Positions 1 through 10,536 of a stretch of 37,465 nucleotides of DNA are shown here, one piece after another; within the stretch, counting starts at the first letter, position 1; every line of letters starts with the position of its first letter. This stretch comes from Fragilaria crotonensis (taxonomy: Eukaryota; Bacillariophyta; Fragilariophyceae; Fragilariales; Fragilariaceae): contig JAKSYS010000617.1 in NCBI GenBank assembly GCA_022925895.1, positions 1 through 37,465 of the forward strand, read 5' to 3'. The notes under the pieces are model-generated. The model was given only the letters and a program-made list of their open reading frames with translations. It ran no database searches and was not told where the DNA came from. The position numbers and the translations under genes are program-made.

Positions 1-1325
1 TGCGACGGACGTTCCGGATTCGTGAAGCAGTGGTGTTTGCAACAATACCGGAGACATATCCTCGTTCCGAATGTGGCATTCCATGATTTCAAATCCAAGG
101 CATGGGTGCTCGCAGGTGATGGACGGGGACAATTCATCGAGGCGTTCGTGGATCGTCAGAGACCTCCAGATTGAGAAGAGGGAGATCCAGGCGATCAACA
201 ACGCCGTCATCGGCAAGGTTCCGAGAAGCTTTACGTTTGGAGGCGGTTCATCGAGATCGTTCATGCCCTCGTCGAAACGCGTGGGTGGCGGTCTTGACGG
301 TCGAGCTGCCAAGGTCGAAGTAATACATGACCTTCAGGGAGCGGAGTATCCGAGAAAATGCCGAGACGGGAGTTTGGGACGACCCGCCCGTATCGTGCGT
401 TCGGGCGGACATGGATTCGGCACCCGAACGTTCGGAGCTTTGCCAGATTCGGTAGCGGCGCGCCGCACATTTCGTATGGACTTGACGGTCGATCGCCATG
501 AGGCACGAAATTGTAGATGCGGATATAATGGTAAAACGCATATGGCCAGAAGTTCGCTGTAGGTTCGCACCGGAAAGCATGGTGCGAAGAGCATCGCCAA
601 TCGTCTGATGTGGGCGTCCCTGGTCCATTCTGGTGCGACGAGTCTGGACCGGTCAGCTCCATGATGTATCCAAAGTTCGCAAACGTACGATGGATGTCGC
701 GACACTTTCCGAGCTCACCACCTCCATCCATGGGACATACTTGTCGGGGCATTGTGGAGAGTTGGCGAGCCAGCTGTTGATCCAGTCGACAGGAGGTGCC
801 TTTGTTGCGAAGGCGCGCCAAAATCCGGCCACTGTAGTGGTCGGTCAGGAGGACATAGCACGTTTCGCCATTGAGGCCGACGAGAGTGTTGTGTCGAACT
901 GAGTCCCGGCTCTTCTGGACCATGAAGCCGAAATCGATTGACAATCCTGGTTACATGTCGTCGCTCTCATCGTGGTTCCGATTCCTTTCGGTGCCTTGCG
1001 GAGTTTGGCAGCGAGACAGATGGGACACCCTTCGATTTCGGTTGGGATCTGGAATTGCGGCATCCCTTTACGAAGCGATGCATTTCCGACAAACGACGAA
1101 AGTTGATGTGTCCGAGACGTTGGTGCCATAACATTCGCAGAGCTGAACGACTCAGGGAGCGCACGGCATACTCTTCCGTGAGAACCGGCGAGGAGAATTC
1201 CGGGAAGTGAACGTCGCCGTCCAAGATCGTTGGTTGAGCGATGAGATCTTCCGAGTGCTGGCCTTCATGACTTGGATGACTCATGTCAGTATTGACGGGG
1301 ACAACGAAATGAGACCCGCCGGAGC
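1..1325 (-). pseudogene. Copia integrase remnant in several frames
   Basis: A GAG-pre-integrase motif (LWHQRLGHINF) is read at about 1135-1110. The CPICL cysteine pair of the integrase zinc site follows in another frame near 1030. The RNase H-fold core is in a third frame: first Asp in SIDFG (about 940), second Asp in DGGGELG (about 725), then DSSHQNG near 650. The segment that should hold the catalytic Glu is broken, with PHQTIGDALR continuing in a different frame from about 618. Linker sequence from 250 to 1 is still copia-like and runs off the window. At least four frameshifts make this a non-functional integrase. Confidence 0.8.
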
Positions 1326-4027
1326 CATCCCTTGTCCAAAAACGTAGGTCTTGCGTTGCCGCTAGGTGAGACGGGCAACATGTCAGAATCCGGAACAGGT
1401 GGAGAATGACAGGCGTCGCAGGTCATGCCATCGATGGGATCGAGGATCGTTGCAGCGGTGACAGGAGAATGTTCGGTGCACAGCTTCCGAACGACTTGAT
1501 CCGATGGTAGCGGCGCCACATGGGCCTTAGCTGTTGGGGCAATCAAGGCCTCTGTGAACGTCAAGCCGCCGCGTTTGCCGTCGGCTGTGATGATGTAGAT
1601 ATCTTGTGAGCGACGGAGGCGGTGCGGGAAGTGAATGTGTCCGGCTGTCTCGGTGAAGCTCGACATGTGGTATCCATCGGTGCCGAGCTGCTTTGAAATA
1701 GCCGCATGGGAGATGATGATGCCTGGGATCGTGGGAGTGTAATACGTCCGAATGAATACGGACGATGGGCCTCCGGCATTTCCACGATTGTCAACCGGCA
1801 CACACAGGAAACCGACGCCAACAGGTTGATGCGCGTGATGACCTGCGTCAAAGAGACGAACGTTGGTTCGACTGAGAGGGCGATAGGCAAACAGAAGCTC
1901 GCGATCGTTGGCGGTGCAAGCCATTGACCCATTGTCGGCATGCGCGAACGACAGGTGGCGTGCATGGTCGTATGTTTCGGCCAATCGACGGAGCAGGATG
2001 GGATCCGGTGCGTCGTTGATGTGGATAGTCTCTGACGCAGGTAGTGCAGGGATCGTATCGGCAACCGGGACGGTGATGGAGTTGGTGCTTGGTACTTCGA
2101 AGCATGCTTCAAAGTCGACCTCCTCGGCGGCGGTGACACGGAGAGAATTTTGTTGGAAACCAACTAATTCGTCGTCGTCATCGTCGTCGTCCTTGTCATC
2201 GATGGCAGGGACCTCAACACTGGCCGGCTCATGTTCCAAGATGCAACGCATGGTCCGGTTGGTGGAGGGCGTTGGGCGACCACGGGCATTGGCTGAGTTC
2301 AGGCGGCTGCGAAATTGCTTGTGCGAGTTCGCGATCTGAGCCTTGAGCTGGGGGTTGCGTTGCGCCAAACCTTCGGCGACGATGTAGTCGACGAAACGGT
2401 TGCAGTCTTCCAGTTTATGGCCCGGCAATTGACAACCGAGACAAACAGAAGACGCATCTTGGTTTTGGGAAATGGCGCGAACCATCAGGTTGATCTCTTC
2501 GTCGTCGAGGGTTGTTTCGGACATGGACGATGAGAAGTCAGGCGACGCGGTTTCGATGCGCCGGATGATTGACGTCGACGTCCTCCCGGTTGACGGATGC
2601 TGCGAGGACGGTGGATCACGGCCGATCTCGGATGCATACTCGACGAACGTCGTCGCGAGTTGCGCCAACGAAAGTTTGAACGGGAGCGCGCCGTCGTGGC
2701 CGGTGCGCTTGTCGCGTTCGACTAGGCGTCGGATCTCGGGACGCCATTCGGACGTCAAGTTGCGGACAGATAGGTCAAGGGCTTCCGATTCGGTGTACGT
2801 ACGAGTGGCTTGACGCTCGCGTACCATGAAGTCTTGAAGCCGACGTATGTACAAGCTGAAAGGTTCGGTACGACGCTGGCGGGGGATTTCGCTAGCCGTC
2901 GAGAACACGGAGTGAAGGAGGGGGTGGTGTAGGCGGAACAATGAGTACACCACGTGATACCCTGCTTGGGGGGGACAACCTTCGACGGCGCTCTGTTCTC
3001 GTGAACCACTCGGGAAGGTGGATTCCTGGGTGAGGGCGGTGTAGATCAGTCCCGACATGAACGAATCCTTCTCGCGAACGGAAGCGGGCAGCCAAAGCCA
3101 CCATTTTCCATGGATCGAGTCCTCTTGCGCCGATTCGTATGGTGGGCACCACACTCCCCAGTGAAGGCATGTGGAACAAAATAGTTTGTACCAGTGAACA
3201 AATGAGTCGTTTTTAGACGAATCAAATTTCGTGATGCTCGCCTTCCGAAAGTCTTTGAACTTCACCTCTCCACACATGAACTGGCACATGTAGTCCTCAA
3301 AAGATTCGGCACCAAAGGTCACTTCGGCCGAAAACGGATGCATACGAGTAGGCGTACGGGTCAACGTTCCGGTACGAGTTGTCGTTGCGGAGTCGAATAA
3401 CGGACGAGGCGGAACCGCGTCGGGGGGGCTCTGAAAACGACCAGAGGCCATCGGTGGTCCGTGGCCACCGGTGGGTCGGGTATCGACCGGCTGTCCTCGA
3501 AAGGTCGGGGCGGCGATGGCAGGATCGTCATTCGTGTCGGCGTCGACACTTGGCGGGGGTTGATCTCCGTTCGTGGCAGCGACAGCAGGTGGCGTATCGA
3601 CATGTATGGATGTATCGATCACCGATGGTGGTCCTCGTCGGGAGTGCCGGGAACGGCTCTCGTGTACGCTATCGGAAGCAACAGAGGATCCTGGTGGTTT
3701 CGGGATGTCGATCGCAGGCATAAGGAAACGGATCAGGACAGGGACATGGACGAGGTCCGAGGGGCGAGAGCGATCCTTGAGGCGCTGGTTGATCAGGCGC
3801 TGTAGTGCAGGTTTTCGCAACGAAATGACGTGATTGCGATCCCGGGCATGATACATCCCGAAACCGGAGTCTGTCAACGAAGGTATCAAATCCTCCGAGA
3901 GCCAGGTGGTGTCTTGGAGTTGTTGAAGAACCGAATCGCGAATAACGTCGTGGTAGTTATCAAGGAGTGTCCTCGTGAGGATGTCGAAAACTTCTGTGAG
4001 TGGGATTTCCGCCATTGGGCAGTCCAC
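1286..4027 (-). CDS. Copia gag-protease polyprotein, N-terminal part
   Basis: This 913-codon frame is the gag and protease part of the copia polyprotein. Residues about 1-240 are Pro/Ser/Thr-rich and presumably disordered. Residues about 245-470 form a hydrophobic, aromatic-rich gag capsid-like block. A CCHC zinc knuckle (C-x2-C-x4-H-x4-C) lies at about 529-542 and would bind the genomic RNA. A run of acidic residues (about 611-620) is encoded by GAC/GAT repeats. A retropepsin-like active-site candidate, D-N-G-S, is at about 698-701. The frame ends in a stop at 1286, but the protein clearly continues in another frame from about 1325 (a stretch ending VPVNTD), so a single-base frameshift separates protease from integrase. 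Met5 is an alternative start. In an active element the protein would assemble virus-like particles in the cytoplasm. Confidence 0.8.
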   Translation of the reverse strand: MDCPMAEIPLTEVFDILTRTLLDNYHDVIRDSVLQQLQDTTWLSEDLIPSLTDSGFGMYHARDRNHVISLRKPALQRLINQRLKDRSRPSDLVHVPVLIRFLMPAIDIPKPPGSSVASDSVHESRSRHSRRGPPSVIDTSIHVDTPPAVAATNGDQPPPSVDADTNDDPAIAAPTFRGQPVDTRPTGGHGPPMASGRFQSPPDAVPPRPLFDSATTTRTGTLTRTPTRMHPFSAEVTFGAESFEDYMCQFMCGEVKFKDFRKASITKFDSSKNDSFVHWYKLFCSTCLHWGVWCPPYESAQEDSIHGKWWLWLPASVREKDSFMSGLIYTALTQESTFPSGSREQSAVEGCPPQAGYHVVYSLFRLHHPLLHSVFSTASEIPRQRRTEPFSLYIRRLQDFMVRERQATRTYTESEALDLSVRNLTSEWRPEIRRLVERDKRTGHDGALPFKLSLAQLATTFVEYASEIGRDPPSSQHPSTGRTSTSIIRRIETASPDFSSSMSETTLDDEEINLMVRAISQNQDASSVCLGCQLPGHKLEDCNRFVDYIVAEGLAQRNPQLKAQIANSHKQFRSRLNSANARGRPTPSTNRTMRCILEHEPASVEVPAIDDKDDDDDDDELVGFQQNSLRVTAAEEVDFEACFEVPSTNSITVPVADTIPALPASETIHINDAPDPILLRRLAETYDHARHLSFAHADNGSMACTANDRELLFAYRPLSRTNVRLFDAGHHAHQPVGVGFLCVPVDNRGNAGGPSSVFIRTYYTPTIPGIIISHAAISKQLGTDGYHMSSFTETAGHIHFPHRLRRSQDIYIITADGKRGGLTFTEALIAPTAKAHVAPLPSDQVVRKLCTEHSPVTAATILDPIDGMTCDACHSPPVPDSDMLPVSPSGNARPTFLDKGWLRRVSFRCPRQY

Positions 4028-4227
4028 AATGTTGATGGTGACAACAAGACAGTCATCGTCGTGTCGGAGCTCCCTGCGTCTGACATGTTAATATCAGGTC
4101 TTCAGAAATATGCGGTCCTGGATGGATGATTCGAATCGGAGTGGTTACGTGGTTCTTAGTATCGTGTGACACAGAGAACACGGAAGAACACAAACTTATT
4201 CGGAGGGCGAGAATTCAATCGTATGCT

Positions 4228-4241
4228 TTGGGCTCATAACC
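4228..4241 (-). promoter_or_regulatory. Retrotransposon primer binding site, half-tRNA-Met type
   Basis: On the element's sense strand this reads GGTTATGAGCCC. That is the reverse complement of a tRNA-Met anticodon stem-loop (GGGCTCATAACC, with CAT as anticodon) rather than of a tRNA 3' end. Drosophila copia is known to prime from a tRNA-iMet cleaved in the anticodon loop. The preceding sense-strand bases end in CA, as an LTR should. Confidence 0.65.
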
Positions 4242-4656
4242 TGTGAGACCCTCTCTAGTACGGCGGCTCCACTCACATTGACTCGCTTGGGAGTCGAGTT
4301 AGTGCAGAACCGACGGGAACAGAAGAGGAGAACACGACAGCACAATGAACAAGAGCGCGGCGGTATCGAGAGGTGCGGCGTCGCGATGGTATCGATGTCA
4401 ATGATGGTGGTGTCGTGAGTCGTTGGCGTGGACGAAGCAATAACTGTACCTCTTCACCCTTACGATCGTAGACCGGCAAGAATGCAGTGGAGGTAATAGT
4501 TTTAGGCTAAGTTAAAGTTGTGAGCCGATGGAGTACATCGGCCTTAAGCTAAACTAGTCGGAGTTGCGCATGCGTCATGCATGTCAACGACTGTAGATAG
4601 TAGACTGTGCGCGATTAGGCAATAGCACAGTAGCAAGAATGAAATTTGCACTGACA
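4242..4656 (-). repeat. Candidate 5' LTR of the copia element
   Basis: The sense-strand 3' end (TCTCACA) abuts the primer binding site exactly, so the 4242 boundary is well supported. The outer boundary is a guess: 4656 was chosen because the sense strand there begins TGTCAG, giving a 415-bp TG...CA unit. Without the second LTR it cannot be confirmed. Confidence 0.45.
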
Positions 4657-4695
4657 AGATGGCGATCTTTGCTTCGGGAGTATGATCAGTTTTCT

Positions 4696-6730
4696 CTATG
4701 GACTGCCGTTTGTGTGAGTGCTCGCGATACCATGTGGCAAGGTGATCCACGTGCAAATGTGTAAACCTTCTATTGTTAGGGTCGCTAAGTTTTTGACTCC
4801 GAAAGCAACAATCTGGTCTTTTGCATGGGGAATATCTCCAGCAGCCTTGGCATTGGTCCTTTCCACATTGGACGTATGGGTTCGGGTGGGGAAAACATTC
4901 GAGCTCCCTGAAGATGATGTTCCATTGTGCAATGGTCTTAAAAAGTAGCCTGATGCATCCGGAGACTATTCAACGTTTGACAAGCTACTTTGCAGCAGTG
5001 ATGCCACGTCCATTCATTCATGTTGGTGAGTGCAACTTGGTAAGCCAAACAGAGAAAAATCGCCCTTTGTCGAATTTCAAAGACTTCTGCCTTTGTACAG
5101 ATATTGTCGGGGTCTCCACCTTTCACAATAGCACGCCAGCTATCTTCACTCTCGTGAACAGCCTGAAGCTGAATGATGCGGCGCTCCAAGGCCTCCTGGG
5201 GACTTTCAAGATTCGTCGTATCAGTATTGTCAACAATGACACCTCCACTGTACTCCCTCGGTCTGAAGAGCTGATAAGCTTCTGGACTTTCTGGCCAATA
5301 CAAACATGATGGTGATTGAGCAACATTATCAACCCTTTGGCGCTTAAGAGGGGAAGCATTCTCGTTTTCATTGGTGCCAGGATGCCCGACTCTTGTTGTT
5401 GGCAGTACTGGAGCATTTTCGACAGTACTCGGTCTCCCTCTTGTTGATGGAATTACAAGAACATTTGCAGCATGTTGGAGGACTCTTTCCTTCCATGTGC
5501 CATTTAAAGGGCGCGGGTAAGCCACCTGTCTTGTTTCATCAGTGAAATAGTAGAAGTATTGGTGTTGGTAATTGATATGGAACACGCCGGTCGCGTTTGA
5601 TCCGTCAAACCTTGTCATGAGTTCTCCAAATAAACTCGACTTTGACATGGCGGTATTAAATTTTTGCACGTCAATGATGAGAGAGCCATCAATGTGACCA
5701 GACTTTCTTATTGCTTCAACCCAAGTTGCAGCAGGAAGCCAACAATTGGACATTCGAGGCCCATATGTGTCATCGGCACGAAGCAACATGACAGCCCTGA
5801 ACAAAACGGTGTGGATGCCTTTGTCAGACATCAGTGCAATCAACCTCACTTAGTCAGTTGGCTTGCCAAGTGTATTGAGAAGGCTCCTGTCAGGGCTGGG
5901 TTGATTGCAAAGAGTGTAGGTGTCGCAAACGACGGCGTGCAATATCATTGTAGAACCCTTGCTTCCAGCACGACAACATACTCTAAACGTTAGAACATTT
6001 GCAGCATGTTGGAGGACTCTTTCCTTCCATGTGCCATTTAAAGGGCGCGGTAAGCCACCTGTCTTGTTTCATCAGTGAAATAGTAGAAGTATTGGTGTTG
6101 GTAATTGATATGGAACACGCCGGTCGCGTTTGATCCGTCAAACCTTGTCATGAGTTCTCCAAATAAACTCGACTTTGACATGGCGGTATTAAATTTTTGC
6201 ACGTCAATGATGAGAGAGCCATCAATGTGACCAGACTTTCTTATTGCTTCAACCCAAGTTGCAGCAGGAAGCCAACAATTGGACATTCGAGGCCCATATG
6301 TGTCATCGGCACGAAGCAACATGACAGCCCTGAACAAAACGGTGTGGATGCCTTTGTCAGACATCAGTGCAATCAACCTCACTTAGTCAGTTGGCTTGCC
6401 AAGTGTATTGAGAAGGCTCCTGTCAGGGCTGGGTTGATTGCAAAGAGTGTAGGTGTCGCAAACGACGGCGTGCAATATCATTGTAGAACCCTTGCTTCCA
6501 GCACGACAACATACTCTAAACGTGACGTCACAGACGCAGCAAATCTTCTCTTCTGTACAATTAATACTGCAGCCTGCGCCAGGTTTCTTTGACGTGAAAC
6601 CAGCCATACGAGTCGATGTTGAATGAATCCTGTCATGAGTGCGGGATATTCGGACAAGCATACAAGGCGCGTGTCCCACGATGACGTGGAGGACTGCTGA
6701 CGCGCACGCACGGATAACCTGTTGGTCCAT
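4696..6730 (-). CDS. Unrecognised gene broken by a tandem duplication
   Basis: I do not recognise the protein family. The minus strand is open from 6730 to a TAA at 6385, then in the same frame through copy 2 of a tandem duplication to 6038. An undamaged version of the second part runs 5849-4938 in copy 1. The first part is Cys-rich (about residues 50-78). The second part has an aromatic run (HQYFYYF) and a hydrophilic linker with LKRQRV, a possible nuclear signal. A GT-AG intron at 5036-4966 (71 nt, phase 0) fits well and joins ...FLCLAYQ to SPDASGYF..., continuing to a stop at 4696. The in-frame TAA at 6385 could be removed by another intron or be a true nonsense mutation. The gene end lies close to the copia LTR. 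It is probably a real gene or element fragment, disrupted as assembled. Confidence 0.4.
5458..6523. repeat. Near-identical 533-bp tandem direct duplication
   Basis: Copy 1 is 5458-5990 and copy 2 is 5992-6523, separated by a single T. The only difference I see is one G missing from copy 2, where gcgcgggtaa becomes gcgcggtaag near 6049. That loss shifts the frame of the enclosed minus-strand gene. Such identity means a very recent duplication or an assembly artefact. Confidence 0.9.
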
Positions 6731-7384
6731 ATGGTGGGACCGGTTTTGGAACTAGATTCTAGATCTGCTCACTCTTTTTATAATTGATCAAGTTGCATGC
6801 CGCTTCTTGTCGGTTGTTATATTTTAAGGGTCAATCTCCGGCAATGGCGGATTTGCCGCACTTGCGGGAGATTTCACTGAATGTCATCTGTCAGCAAATG
6901 GCTTATGGTACTACCGGTACTGTTGTACAACACCGCGTTCAATGATTTAAGGGAGTACTGTAGTATAGCACTCTATACGTACGAAAATACATTAGAAGTG
7001 CGGAATACACCGTAGATTCTATGCAAGGTACTCGGAGTGGTCCAGTAGCGCAGTACTCGATTGTGAAACCTACAGTACGTTGATACCGGTAGCCTCCTGT
7101 TAAAATTGTTGTTGTCCTGGTTCCCTGTCAAAAAATGCATTGAATATCTATCAAAAACAACAAGTTTCATTCCCACAGTTACTACAACTGACTGTAATTG
7201 CTACATGCAATACAGACACAGAATGGAAAGTAAGTTAATTAATGAACTACAGAGATATTACATGCAGATTGTCTGCAGTTGAGGGTGCATTGTGCCAAAT
7301 TGCAATTGTGGAGTATTTGTGTGATCAGTTTTCAAAATGTGTACGATACCCGTACCTTGAGTACCATTTCTACGTACGCGTGTA
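6731..7384. other. Intergenic stretch, no gene recognised
   Basis: The stretch is AT-rich with short repeats of the type gtacTGTAGTAtag and actGTAGgtttc near 6955-7080. No frame, RNA gene or element end can be supported. Confidence 0.5.
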
Positions 7385-8520
7385 GGAGACATACGTAACT
7401 CCCGTGGCTTTCAAATTCGGATTTGGGCGCGGCTCCGTCGACATGCATTTGGTAAGATGTCGGCGAGTAGAGGAATGGAGGAGAACTTTCTTGGCATGAA
7501 GGTAAGATAAAACGACGATTGCACGACAACCATCACCATGAAGGATTACTTGCAGGAGGCGATTGACGAGTCGGGGCTTGACATTGAAAAAGAAGTGTGA
7601 ACGTCCGCGATGCGAACCCTTTTTGATATCAACGACTCCGCATTGGCGCTGACCACTCAGCAGCAGTTGGAGCGTTTCCACAGCATGGTCGCGAAGCTTC
7701 TGTACGTGTCGCTTCGGGCTCACATGGGCCTTTTGTTGGCGGTGGCTTTCATATGCACCAGAGTATCCAGGGCCGCCGTACAGGACCTATTGAAGTTGAA
7801 ACGGGTTCTCGAATACGTAAAGGCACTCAAGACCTAGAGAACGTGGTGGGTGTGGACAATCTCGGCAAGCTGCGCTACTGGGTTGATGCATCGTACGCAG
7901 TGCAAGTGCATCCCGACATGCGGAGCCACACAGGCGGGATAAAAAAAAAACTTAATTTCAATGTTTAACGTGTTGCCGCAGCATCCTTGATAAGGAATAC
8001 TCGACCCACACGGATGGGCACTACCTCGGATAAGATAGCAGCCACCGTCCATACTGTCGCACGGTACCGTAAATTACCGTATAGGTGCAAAATAGGTTCT
8101 GTCGGGACAGGTGGCATCATGTGCAAGTCGTCAACAAAGCAAAAGCTCAACACAAAGAGCTCCACCGAAGCAAAGCTAGTTGGGGTGAGTGAAAACTACG
8201 TCCCGAACGCAATTCGGGCCAAGATGTTCCTCGAGGGACAAGGAACAAGGTGACCGAGTCCTGGTTAGAACAGGACAATGAAGGTGCCATCAGGCCAGAG
8301 AAAACAGACGCGCATCGGCCGGGTCGAAGTCCCGTCATATCGACATCCGTTTCTTCTAGGTAAAGGACCGCATATCCTCCGGCGACATCTCGGTCCGCCA
8401 CTGCCCGACCCTACCGATGCTAGCGGACTCTTTCACCAAAGCGCTCCAAGGAAACTTGTTTAGAAAGTTCAGAGACGTCATCCTGGGCATTAACCACATC
8501 GACGCCCTATCGTCTAAACC
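7385..8520 (+). pseudogene. Copia pol relic: RT C-terminus and RNase H
   Basis: This is a plus-strand remnant of the 3' part of a copia pol gene. The end of the reverse transcriptase is visible as MKDYLQEAIDESGLDI (about 7540-7585) and FHSMVAKLLYVSLRA (about 7675-7720). RNase H follows as YWVDASYAV (about 7877) with HPDMRSHTGG, then GTGGIMCKSS (about 8107) and KLNTKSSTEAKLVGVSENYVPN (about 8148). The end of the polyprotein, MLADSFTKALQGNLFRKFRDVILG, is at 8417-8490. Several frameshifts and an insertion at about 7940-8092 separate the pieces. No LTR was recognised on either side. It belongs to the same general family as the element at 1-4656 but is a separate, opposite-strand copy. Confidence 0.8.
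7940..8092. other. Short insertion within the RNase H relic
   Basis: The RNase H reading is continuous up to HTGG (about 7936) and resumes at GTGGIMC (about 8107). The roughly 150 bp between has no copia similarity and starts with a run of ten A. Read on the minus strand it ends in T10, compatible with a Pol III transcript terminator or a retroposed tail. I could not define a clean target duplication. Confidence 0.4.
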
Positions 8521-9148
8521 TTGCAGCCAGCTCGAGGACCGCATTGAGATCCGTCCTGCCAAACGAGGCACAGACAGTGCAAGTATTGCCACGGACGACA
8601 GTACGAAGAGAGGTGACTCAGAAATGAAAAAGGCGGATGCAACTACAACCGTATCTTGGGCGGACAATGTGAAGCGTACGCCAGCTACGGAACAGAGCAA
8701 CATAGTTGCTCGAGCAAAGAATCGACAAATTAACAAACTTGTTGCGATAGGGCATTCTATCGCAACAATCCCAAATTAGAAGCAAAGTTTGAACAACTTC
8801 AGTTTCTAGTTTATTACTCATCATCTACCGTAGCTTCGAGGACAATGGGTTGAAGCCCTACTATGCCGCGGTGAATAGTGTGCTAAACAACACATGTTAA
8901 GCTAATCCAGTGGGCGTTCCAGTGCTTGTCCTCAACCAGTATTCAAGGGGACCATGTGAAGCTACTGTGCTCGACAGTTCAGTACCATTTCTTGTTCTGA
9001 CACCTATCGATGACACAACCTTCTGCTTCCTTCCTTCAAGCCATTCTACTCTTCACGTTTTATTTAATCCTTTGTAATTGTTAACTTTTGTACACCTTTC
9101 ATCCCTTTATCGTAACTTGACCATGGTGACTTCTACTTGAGACATGGG
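8521..9148. other. Copia 3' flank and intergenic stretch
   Basis: The reading frame of the pol relic stays open to 8779 in a hydrophilic tail. From there to 9148 I see no frame, no convincing polypurine tract and no LTR. Confidence 0.4.
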
Positions 9149-10536
9149 TTACAATGTTTTCAAAGTCCTCCTCAGGCACAGATTTGTTATGATTTCTCGT
9201 GGGTGACTTCTGAAAAGGAGTACACTGTACCGGCCAACCGACCGATAGATGGTGACAATCGTTACTATTAGTTCACAATTCACTACGTCCAGGGTGACCA
9301 TGTCTCTACAAACCTTTGTCTTTGGATTCTTCGGCAACTTAGGCTTCTTGCCCTTGGGTACCTTCGGCTTTTTGTAACACGTCAACTTCATCGTGGGATC
9401 ATGTGTAGCAAGATTCCACAAGGCCCCAGTTGCGTTCATGCATCCGAACAACATCTTCTTCTTAGCGCAGATTTGCGGAGAGGCACCGTAGTCAGTATAG
9501 TTCATGCAAGAATGCCAGCAATAAGATGATGTTGCATTGTTGCAAACCGGCGGATTGGGGTCGACGTGCAGGAGACGGGCAACACCCGAAGAGGAACACC
9601 CGATCGAGAGGAAATCTTCATCGTGCATGATCATGTTATCACGAATGAAACCGAAGGACTTGCCGTGGACAGGATGAAGAGCATCGGCGGGAGCCAAGAC
9701 CATACGACCGTACCAGAGGCGTTCCTCTTTGAGTTTTGGCATTCTCAAAGTATGCGGGAGGACTCTCATGGGACTCTTGCCTTCACTAATCAAAACAGGA
9801 TTGATGATTTGATTGACACCATCACCGAAGAAGAAGACAAGGTCGTCTTCCTCGTTGAAGTGAACCATCTCGGTCGATCCATCATCGAGCTGGATGTAGA
9901 ATCCATCGGTGGGTCGACCATTTGACTGTCCGGGGCTAAAGGCGAGCAGCAAACCTTGGTCAACGTGCCAATCGATGGTGGTAACGTTGAGAGTAGAATC
10001 ATGCATGGATGATGTGTAGTAGGCATGGAAATGTTCGAGGTGGTCACCCTCGTGAACGATATCCATGAGAGAAAATGACTTTTCCTTGAGAGTGGCATGC
10101 TGCAGGAGAGTCGTTTCCAAGAGAGAGCATCCTCCAGGAACGATCCAAAGTCGTTCACTACTTGACGAACGACCGCACGGAAGGCAACGTTCTGTGACTC
10201 AAAAGAGTCGCACGATTCTTCGTCGCCTGTCGAAGTAGCCTCCCACATCTCAGATCCTTGCGAGTGGGTCGCGATGGTGCGACGAACAGTGCCATCCGCA
10301 AAGGCTGTCTTCACACCAACGGCCTTGATACACTCTGGAAGAGATTGCAATAGAGCTTGCTTATGAAGGTCAGGAACGTTCGTGATGCTCACGATTCCAA
10401 CCGTTTGGAGAGCATGGAGAAGTCTATCCGCGTCGAGGTGCTTAACAACTGCTTCGTAGGAGACGCGCGTTGGAGAAATGGCGGCAGATGCAGAGTTCAC
10501 GCAGAAGAGGATCAAAGTTGCGAGTGAGAGGTTCAT
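9149..10536 (-). CDS. Secreted 2OG-Fe(II) oxygenase, one frameshift
   Basis: The protein starts at 10536 with a clear signal peptide (MNLSLATLILFCVNSASA). Residues about 25-140 form an N-terminal helical domain typical of IPNS-like oxygenases. After a frame change at about 10120 it continues with a double-stranded beta-helix: iron-binding H-x-D in DWHVDQG (about 9965), then GFYIQLDDGS, and a distal His in RVLPHTLRMPK. The C-terminus is Cys-rich (CNNATSSYCWHSC, NYTDYGASPQIC), suggesting disulphides, and then Lys/Pro-rich. The frame change falls in a (CT)n run, and one extra CT would restore ...EDALSLLETTLLQ.... It is therefore a slipped microsatellite or a sequencing error, and the gene may be functional. 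The last ~50 codons may be non-coding read-through. It is expected to hydroxylate a substrate in the secretory pathway; the substrate is unknown. Confidence 0.7.

Larger units (their letters stand above)
1..4656 (-). mobile_element. Ty1/copia-type LTR retrotransposon, partial, decayed
   Basis: Reading the minus strand, the order is a candidate LTR (4656-4242), a primer binding site (4241-4228), gag with a zinc knuckle, a protease-like segment, a GAG-pre-integrase motif, an integrase zinc site and an integrase core. Integrase directly after protease is the Ty1/copia order. Reverse transcriptase, RNase H and the other LTR must lie beyond position 1. Gag-protease is open for 913 codons, whereas everything downstream of about 1325 is spread over several frames, so the element cannot be autonomous as sequenced. 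The target-site duplication cannot be checked because the other end is absent. Confidence 0.85.

Noticed and set aside
71-562. Plus-strand 163-codon frame
   Set aside because: It is antisense to the copia integrase remnant, whose motifs are clear on the minus strand.
4242-4661. Target-site duplication of the copia element
   Set aside because: The other LTR lies outside the window, so no comparison is possible.
4718-5309. Plus-strand frames over the unrecognised gene
   Set aside because: They mirror the longer minus-strand coding, which gains a phase-consistent intron and extends across the duplication.
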